Assembly (NCBI GenBank): GCA_000697355.1
Contig: JNEN01001222.1
Coordinates: forward strand, 62,001-126,000
Direction of reading: 5' to 3'
DNA from: Syncephalastrum monosporum B8922
Taxonomy: Eukaryota > Mucoromycota > Mucoromycetes > Mucorales > Syncephalastraceae
DNA length: 64,000 nt
How positions within the stretch are numbered: position 1 is the stretch's first letter; the number at the start of each line of letters is the position of its first letter. Of the stretch, positions 56,070 through 64,000 are shown piece by piece. The notes under the pieces are model-generated. The model was not told the origin of the DNA and ran no database searches. It was given only the letters and a program-made list of their open reading frames with translations. The translations under genes and the position numbers were made by a program.

Positions 56070-58667
56070 TCAGAAACGTAGCAGAGGACTGAAAAACCGG
56101 CGCGCTGCTTTCCGGCGGCTGCTATGACTGCTCTTGGCAGCAGGTGGAGCCACGGAGGGCAAATCAAATGCAAGGTTGAGATCCACGTCGGCTCCAAAGT
56201 CGCACAAGTCGTCCAGCTCATCGGCGGCAGTGGAGGAGAGCGACAGTTCAGGGGGTTGTTGGGGTTGCGGTGGGGGCGCTTGGGTTGGATACGATGGGTG
56301 TTGTTCGGCGACAATACGTGCATCGCTCTGCTGCTGCTCGTATACGTCGTGAAAAGACGTGTTGCGGCGCTTGGATGCGTCGTCGAGATGGAAGCTGTCA
56401 ACGTCGGATAACATGCTGACGCTGTTCCGTTTCCGTGCTGTGGCGTTCCCATTCGGAACCGGGTCCGCGTTCTCCGAAGGCGGTGAGGGGTGCTGTTCGC
56501 AGAGCAGTTGGAGCTCCTGTCTCTGCTGCTCATCGATGCGGTCCATGGTCCGTCGTACCTCTTTGGCTCGTTTGGTGTGTTTCTTTGCCACCTTCTTTGG
56601 AGGTGGAGGAGGCGGGGGTGGCGGCGCGTGCGCGGCCATGAAGGTGGCGTCGGAAAAGGCGTAGCCCTCAAACACTTCTTGAAGATCGGGCGTCAAAAGA
56701 TCGGTTTGAGACGGTACGGGTGTCAAGGTGGGCTGCATCTCTAGGAACGACGGGTCAAAGTTGGAGAGATCCATGTCCGACTGCAGATCGGGCACGTAAG
56801 GCGGCACGAGCTGGCGCGCGTAGACTTGGTCCCAATCGATCTCGGCAAAGTACATGTGCGACTTGATCTCATCCACGCCACCTCTCACTCCGAGACGCGT
56901 CGAGGGGTCGCGGTCCAAAAGGCCCGACAAGAATTCAGCCGTTTCAAAATCGGTGTCAGCTGGAAACTCGAGTGGGTCCTGCAAGACTCGGCGATACATT
57001 TCAGAGTGATTGTCTGCCCAGAACGGGGTGATGCCTGCCAGCATTTCGTAAAGAATCGTGCCGTAGGCCCAGTAGTCGATCGCGACGTCGTACGGCTCGC
57101 CGAGCAAGGCCTCAGGCGCAAGGTACTCGGCCGTGCCGCAAAACGTCTGTGTCTTGGTGTCCGTGCTGGGCAACCACTTGCTGAGACCAAAGTCTGTCAG
57201 AACAACGTGGCCGTCCACCGTCAAGAGGATGTTTTCGGGTTTCAGGTCACGATACAGAATGCCGTGTCGGTGAAGCTCGCCCATGCCCTCAATGATTTCG
57301 GCCGCATAAAACAGCGTGCGTTCCTTGGAGAATGTCGTACAAGTACTCATTTGCGTCGCGAGATCGCCGCCACAGTAATAATCGGTGACGAGGTACAGAC
57401 GGTGCATATCCTGAAAGGAGGCATACAGCTTGGCCAAAAACGGGTGGTTTATGTTGGAAAGGGTGGCGAGGATGTCGCGTTCGGCGAGCGTATGGGTGAT
57501 TTCGCGCTGTTCGACGACCAGTTCCTTCAAAATGCTTTTCAGAGCATAGAGTCGGTTTGTTGGACGTGATCGTACGAGGAAGACCTGGTGCAAGTGTGTC
57601 ATGCGTCAGTAGCAGTAGGCTATCACTCCACGCATTACTCACTTTTCCCATGCATCCGCGTCCGAGGACTTTGAGCATCTCTAGTTGGTCCAGCAACACC
57701 GCTTCATCCTGCATTTCAGTGGGCTCAATGCGCTCATCGTCATCCACATCGTCCATGTCGTCTTCAGCGTCGTCGTGTACCTCAGCAGGTGATTCTACTT
57801 CGTACGATACGGATTCGTGATCGGCAGGTGGAAGAGAGCAGGGTTGCTCAGGTGGTGGTGACGGTAATGAAAACGGCGCGTCGTCGTCCGCACCAGAAGC
57901 ATTCTGTGATGGTTTCTGGAAAGGCTGATCTTTTTCGTCGTCATCAAGTATGTCGTCGTCGCTGCTGCTGTGTTGGTGGATCCTACGAGACGGCGTGGAT
58001 GATACAGGAGCTGCAGGCAGAGGAGGGGAAGGAGCAGGAGGAGGAGGAGGAGGCAAAGGAGATGAAGGGGGTGTGGCCGTCAGAGAAGATCCGGGCGCTG
58101 CAGGCGCGAGTTTCATGTCATGCGTCTTGGACACCTGCTTGTCTTCATCCCGCTGTGGGGAGAAAAAGTCGCGAAACAGAGTCGAATGGCATACAATCGG
58201 GTCTGCCGCGCATCGCTGCAAGTACCTTTCCACTTTTTCTGCATCCGACCGTGGTCGCCCGTGCGAAGAAAGTGAGCCCAGAAAGTGTCGCAGACTCCTC
58301 CGTTTCTCGGCCGGATCAGTAAGAGCCGGAAACGGAATCTTGACCTTGTGGTAGTGTGATTTAATCTTTTGGAAGAGAAAGGTACGTCAGTCTTGACACG
58401 TGAAACACGATACATACAAAAGTAATTGTAGGTTTTTTTCTATACCAGATGGTCGAATTCAATGAGATCCGGGATGTATCTGACCAGCGACAAGACATGT
58501 GTTTCCGTTTCCACCACAACATTCAACACCTTTTTTTTTCGGTTGATAGAAAGTCAGGATACTATCATATCATACTTTCTTCGTTGTAGTCGTACCGGGA
58601 AAGACTGTAGCCTCTCTTTATTGGCTGGGACAAGAGCCATGGTCTGGAACACCGCAATGCTAAACAT
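56070..58667 (-). CDS. PX-domain AGC serine/threonine kinase
   Basis: 797 aa. Exons: 58596-58667, 58446-58529, 57643-58365, 56070-57584. The N-terminal 115 residues form a PX-like phosphoinositide-binding module (PVLNVVVETETHVLSLVRYI, KIPFPALTDPAEKRRSL, VERYLQRC, LFRDFF). A disordered Pro/Ser and acidic linker follows. Kinase domain: LKVLGRGCMGKVFLV (Gly loop, split by an intron), YALKSI (Lys), ILYRDLKPENILL, LTDFGLSKWL and the activation loop TQTFCGTAEYLAPE with the PDK1-site Thr. The AGC tail has DLSNFDPSFL, turn motif PTLTPVPS and hydrophobic motif FEGYAF, where Ala takes the place of the usual Ser/Thr. The rest of the C-terminus is Pro/Gln-rich and ends basic. Layout resembles SGK3-like or fungal PX-AGC kinases related to Ypk/Sch9. 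The start at 58667 is the best Met in frame; PX domains usually begin about here. Confidence 0.88.
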
Positions 58668-60305
58668 GGCTGGTCTATAGTGTATATGTATAACCTATAA
58701 ACATGATTCGAAACAGCCACGTTAGTAAAAAAATGTCGAACAAGAAAACAACAGAAAGAACAATGGAAAAAGCGATCATGCTCCAGTTGCTTACCAATTA
58801 AATAAATAGTACACACGGGTTGAACAAAATAACAGGCCATTTAGTATGAAAATTCGAACAAAAAATTTGAGTGACAAAAATGCCGTTAAGAAATGAAATG
58901 AATTATGCTGTATCATACCTTGGCGGTGCTGTTTCACGATGCGGGAAAGAAGGGGATAGCGGAAGAGGAAGGGGGCGGGAGGGGAGAGAAGAGAAAGACA
59001 GAGGTATAGATACGCAAGGATCTATGACAAAAAAAAAAGAGAAGGGGAAAGGACCGGAGAAAAGAGGAAGCTGAAGCAAAAAGAGATGTAAAAAGGAAGA
59101 AAGAAAGAAGGAAGAATGGTTTTCTCTCACTCTCAAGTGAGGGTGTATTACAGTGCTTTCCTGAAAATAGAGTCGCACCAGCGAGTCGCATTCACCCCAA
59201 GGAAGACTGCGTGAATGTCCCGGGGTTTAAAATATTAATGTCGCCACGCCAACAAATCAGATGTCGCATTTCCTTTTGCACGATTTGTAACATGCACCAG
59301 AATGTATTCACTCTCGCCTTTTGCCGCAGTTGCATCCCTATCAGGGTCTAGAGAAATATCCAATGTCTGTAAAATAAAAATAGAAGCGAGTGAACGAGGA
59401 TGTACGTCTGGATATAATTCTGTATGCATTCAATAACCTGAACTCGCAGAGACCGAGGGATGATCATCATATTTTCTTTAAACACCGAGTCCAGTAAAAG
59501 CGCGTTTCTATAATATAGATATATAGACATATGTACCCGTTCTGTTGAATGATGATCGTTGATGAGAGCTTATATCGTGTACTTTATATGAATATATACA
59601 TATATATACTAGGATTGAGGCATTAAAGCTACGCACGGTCGCGGATACATTAAATGTTTCAGGAGTACTTTCTATTTGGCACAGTGCTATGTACATACAC
59701 ACCTTGGAATATATACAGTACGTCGGTCATACTTTATTTATGCAATGAAGCAGATATGATGCATCTCAAGAAATATAGAAGACAGGATTGCTTAATGTAC
59801 GCGGATTTCTTTGCATGAAGATAAGGCTCCTAAATCGCATGGTCCAGATAGAATCAAAGGAGGGTCAAAGAGGTGTCGCAGGTGTCGCAGGAACAGTGTT
59901 GAAACACGAGCATTAAATTAAGCTGTAGCTACATCCTTTTTCTTCATGCACTTATATTGACATACATATGAGCAAGCTTGTTGTTGCGCGAACAATGCAA
60001 TATGCGATCAACTACGTAAAAATTACTTCCGATGCTGCTTCAAAGCTTGGACGGACATATCGAAACATTCTTCTGTGCCCCAATTCCACAGAATCTATCA
60101 TGTCTTATCAGAGTCTACTATATCATGTACATCCAATTTTGTAAGTCATATTTCTGGTACAATGATAGAGATGTAGCAATACAGATAGGCTTTACGAGGT
60201 ACACCATACCTACGCATTATCATATGTGGTAAAATGATTACACTATGACTTGAACCAGAAGGGGCTCGAGAACATAGAGGTATACAGGATGGGTTGCACT
60301 TTTGC
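58668..60305. other. Gene-poor 1.6 kb
   Basis: Between the PX-kinase start and the lipid-kinase stop, both on minus. It holds a GA-rich plus-strand block (about 58940-59110) and AT-rich sequence with no ORF over 92 codons. A GGTGTCGCA unit is directly repeated at 59872-59889. No gene is supported. Confidence 0.4.
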
Positions 60306-62270
60306 TTATTTTGAGCTGGGTCCTGGTACCCGTTCCTCATCCGCCATAAGACGCGCCTGCTGTTCCTCATCATTTCGTCCTAACGTCCATATCTGCGCAT
60401 ACAGCTCGAATTCGAGTTTTTGGGCGCCCTGGAGGACGTAGAATTCGCCGTCGCACATAATGTACGTATTCTTCTTCTTTTTCTGATCTTTAAACGAGAG
60501 TGAGAAAGGTGAACTGAACTGGCCGATGCGTGCAACATGGTCTCGAAAATTGGCGAGCTTTTTGAGATAACTCTTCATGTTCTCGATCGCAAATATCTCG
60601 AGTTTGCTATCGTTTGCTCGTTGTGGAGTCCATTGGGACGGGTCTGTGGGACCTTGTCGGTGCTGAACCACTTCCAGACCCTCACGGGCCTCGCCCCACA
60701 AATCCACTTCACGGCCCCTTTGGGCTGTTAGACAAACAAAACATTATACAGGACAGACAGCTCAGATGGCTTACCATATATGAGGAATGTTTTGTATCAC
60801 CACGTCGATAGCCTTGCCGACAAACACCGGCTGAGTTTCTTCGCTACTATCGAATGAGACTACCGTTTGACCACCTTGTACGATAGCTTGCAGGTCTTTT
60901 GAAATATCGGGGAAACGGCGCCAGAATACCCATTTGCAGCTTTCGATAAAATACACAAGGATATTCTTGATGCGCCGCCCCGCACGATGTTTCTCAAAGC
61001 CGCTGCCGACCGAGCCCTGCACGCCGAGGGAGAGATAATTGCACATCTTGACCTCCAACTGAGTCTGACCCTGTTCTGCGTGCCCGGCTTCATGGACTTG
61101 GTCAGCTGTCAGTCGCACTTGCCACACATCGAGCCGAGCTGCATCCGCCCTTTCGAATCTTTCCGTCACTAACTCTTCGAGATGCTCTAGACGCGGGCCG
61201 AGTACATTGCCATGGGTGCGTCCCCATCCGAGGACTTGGCTGAAATCATTCCCCGTGCCAAACGGGATACCTGATGATAAATAAATTAAAAAAAAAAAAG
61301 TTGAAATATTTCCCATCTGTAAACTTGCATGAAAAAAAGACGCAGTTCAAATCCACATTGTGCTCCACCAAGAGTTCAAATACAGACATGACCGTGCCGT
61401 CACCGCCCGCGCTCCAGACGTGCATTTGGCGAGTGCGAACGCTTGGTTTGAGACGCCCAGTCGCCTCGGGGAGTGTGCTGGCCGCTACTTTGTCCTTGTC
61501 GCCTTTTCTGTTGGTCACGGTAGGCCTTCCTGCTGATTTTTGACGAGACCCCGATGGCGCATCGGGAAGATGTTCGTCTCCTTGGGGGAGAGCTGGTACT
61601 TGGCCTCCTTTAATCTTGGACTCTATCAGCTTAATTCGCTCCATGCCAGCAGTACGGTCTCTTTCATCAAGTATATTGTGGATCTCCACTTGCACGAGCG
61701 GCAAACGTCGCAGCCGAAAATGTTGTATCGGCAAATGGATCAAGTCGCTACCCTTGCGATCACCCGAGAGCGGATTGACAAATATGAACAGATAGATGCT
61801 GGGCCGTCCTTCGGTTTCTGTGTCTTGGAGACGCACAGACGTTCCCATCTTTTTATTATCTGGCTCGGGTTGGCTTTCGTTTTGGGCCATGATTTCCACC
61901 AAGGACAAATTCCCGAGTTTTCTTGCTAAAAAGAAGAAAGGAGTAATATGGTAAAGAAAGCAAAATTATTTACCATTACCATGGAAAGGGAAAAGACCTG
62001 TATGTTACTTGGCACATTCAGAGCAGTTGTCTGCATACCCGATTTGACAAAGCCGGTGATTGTAATTGTCCTGGTTTCAGGTGGTCTGCGCACGCTGACC
62101 ACTCCATGGGGCTTTTTCTCTTCGCACACGTAGGTATGGACAAGGGTATTCCAAATCGCGATAGAGCTGATGTGCTATGAAACACAAGCGCGGACCCAAG
62201 TGTCTGGGTGTCTTTTTCCTTTCTAGTATGATGTTACTGCGTCCGCTTTGAGATCATGATGCTTGGCCAT
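60306..62270 (-). CDS. Diacylglycerol kinase-like lipid kinase
   Basis: Predicted to phosphorylate diacylglycerol (or a related lipid) to phosphatidate, 557 aa. Exons: 62238-62270, 62039-62174, 61329-61925, 60775-61270, 60306-60717. A novel N-terminus (AIWNTLVHTYVCEEKKPHG, then RTITITGFVKSARKLG) precedes the DAGK catalytic domain: LFIFVNPLSGDRKG, SAGGDGTVMSVFELL and CIPFGTGNDFSQVLGWG. The accessory domain shows NYLSLGVQGSVGSGFEKHR, IPHIWGREVDLWGEA, RIGQFSSPFSLSFK, CDGEFYVL and LYAQIWTLGRNDEEQ. An 80-residue basic, low-complexity insertion sits within the N-lobe between FRLRRLP and RQMHVWSAGGDG. No C1 domain is present. The Cys codon before IPFGTGND is rebuilt across a GC-AG intron (donor 61328). 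The first exon rests on a GTAACA donor and is the least certain part. Confidence 0.88.
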
Positions 62271-64000
62271 ACAGAACTGGAAGCTGAGCACAGTGGGCTA
62301 ATCTGTTCTCGTGTCTTTATGCTGGGCAATGCGGAACCAACATGCCAAGAAAATCTTTCCTCGATTCTACTTCATAGAGTCTAACGAAAAAGCAGACAGA
62401 GAAGGAAACCCTCCATATACATCTTATACTTCTATCTATCTACCTCTCGCATGAGTTGGTGAAGATGGCTGAAAGTGAATATGTGTACCGCTCTAAGTAT
62501 GTTTAATGCTCGCTATATATCCGCGGTTGATCTTGGTTAGTGGGCTGTGATGGCCAATCGTTCAAGCCACAGTTGACCACCATCGGCAATGTACTTGTTC
62601 ATACTTTCTGCCTGGCGGTTCTAGTCTATGTACAGTGATATACTGAGCACTTCCACTGTTCTCCTTAACCAGATGAAAAAGTAGTTGCTGGCATAATTAT
62701 ATTTGTACTATATGTCACAAAAGCCAGTAATTATGTGATAGTTGCACTTATACTTGAATTAAGTATCGAGAGAAAGGCGGCTGAACACCCGTAGAACCAC
62801 GTGGAAACCAAGATGCGGAATACGGTGAAGAGTCTACGGTAAAAAACTGACATCCCAGGATGTATGTACCGGCGAAACTCAACTCGAAAGCTGGCAATCG
62901 CTGATAGTTAAACCAATGACACGACTTTGGAATAGTGGTTGCATGCCAGAGAAAGTTGGCATACATGCGTGGCGAAGCTGATATTTATCTATGCAAGTGA
63001 ACGAGCCCTCAATTACGATTGTCTTGCGGGAACTTGCGCAGCGATTGACAGATGTATACTGAGGCATGGTACACGCAGGCAAAAATATGAATGGATAACA
63101 ATGCATGAAATGGTGAATTTAAAAAAGGTTCACCCATATACGCATGCCTTATAATATTTTTTGTTTATAAAAGCTGGTGGACAATCAGTATTGGCCCTGT
63201 TGTCATGTTAAAATGAGCTAAGAACCGGCTCATAAACTCGCATCAGCCTGGGATGCGCCTGTCCTCAATCGATGAGAGAATATCAAGGTGGGGCAGTTTC
63301 GATGTCCTCGCTGTGGGCTATATTGGTGGCGTGTCGTCGTTGTGCTCTATATCTAGCTAATCTGGTGCCCCATAAACAATACAGTCGCGCTCCTTTATAT
63401 ATAGTCATTGCTCTTGGTAGTGGTTTGTATCGCGGCAATTGATGCTGATCTGCTGGCGTCGCATTTTCTCAGGGTGAGTCGGTTTTTCATGTATCTCTAC
63501 GACTACAGACTAGGGCTCAAAATTAGCAAGCTATTTCTTCGAAAGCTGATATACATGGTGCAGTATACAATCTCACCAAACAAGGTGCACGTTTTGTAAA
63601 CTATTGCAAGTAAACATTCGTATATCGGAGTCATCTGACACATAACTTGAGTCACTACCTTTGAAAACCAAAAAGTTCACAGATGTTTGTATCCTTTTAA
63701 TCTTGCACGCTTTAATTAGGTTCGTGGTGATGTACAGGATACGTGCCTGAACTCGTGCGCACACAACTGACATGATCAAGAAGTACCACGCGGCGAATAA
63801 GAGACTGTCGGTAAATCCAGGCAACAATAGGATGCGCTGGCAGCTTGCTCTTTGCTACGATGATATCAAACGGGCACAATGCAGGAAAACAAAGATAGAA
63901 GCATGCGAGTCATCTATGAAATTGAATCACAGCACCGAGCCTGTGATGCTAGCCAACACGAAATGGGAAAAGGCTCATCGTGGTATCACCTCAAGAGAAG
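62271..64000. other. Right-end region without supported genes
   Basis: About 1.7 kb of AT-rich sequence. The first few hundred bases should hold the lipid-kinase promoter. Only ORFs under 85 codons are seen, none with a domain, and no repeats long enough to call. Confidence 0.4.

Noticed and set aside
58980..59110. GA-rich block as a possible satellite or promoter
   Set aside because: Irregular purine-rich sequence without a repeating unit or nearby start codon.

Overview
The window looks like nuclear DNA of a filamentous, early-diverging fungus, most likely Mucoromycota/Mucorales. This rests on many short introns (about 50-90 nt, GT-AG with a few GC-AG), compact genes on both strands, pyrimidine-rich leaders, and fungus-specific families: Zn2Cys6 regulator, GT15 mannosyltransferase, VTC1, Zrt3-type zinc transporter, Ymc-type carrier and Amn1-like LRR protein. 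No similarity search could be run, so the lineage is an inference. I see no prokaryotic, organellar, viral, CRISPR, rRNA or tRNA signal.

I rebuilt 23 complete gene models and one partial gene by choosing splice sites that restore family motifs and keep frame. For every complete model the exon lengths sum to a multiple of three. Left part (1-9.6 kb): neutral ceramidase (partial, -), GT15 mannosyltransferase (+), and a tandem pair of DHA1-type MFS exporters (-). A 3.1 kb gene-poor stretch follows. From 12.7 to 23 kb: RFC1-like clamp-loader subunit without a visible BRCT domain (+), Ymc-type mitochondrial carrier (-), vacuolar-type ZIP transporter (-), WBP4-like U1-type zinc-finger splicing protein (-), FHA-domain protein (+). 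From 23 to 34 kb: clathrin heavy chain (+), VTC1 (+), ALG14 (-), Zn2Cys6 regulator (-). From 35 to 49 kb: Amn1-like LRR protein (+), proteasome beta-6 (-), seven-helix membrane protein (+), pepsin-like protein with one catalytic Asp lost (+), kelch-multipass membrane protein (+), PP2A B56 subunit (-). From 49 to 62 kb: PfkB pseudouridine-kinase-like enzyme (+), mitochondrial malate dehydrogenase (+), Q/P-rich orphan (+), PQ-loop membrane protein (+), PX-domain AGC kinase (-), diacylglycerol kinase-like lipid kinase (-). The last 1.7 kb holds no gene I can support.

The genes are mostly core housekeeping functions (trafficking, N- and O-glycosylation, proteolysis, replication, TCA cycle, phosphatase and kinase signalling, lipid signalling, metal and polyphosphate handling) and do not form a metabolic cluster. 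The items most worth a second look are the pseudo-aspartic protease, the receptor-like kelch membrane protein next to it, the BRCT-less RFC1, the PX-AGC kinase with an Ala in its hydrophobic motif, an intron that appears to split a start codon, and extreme microexons (13-28 nt) together with three GC-AG introns.
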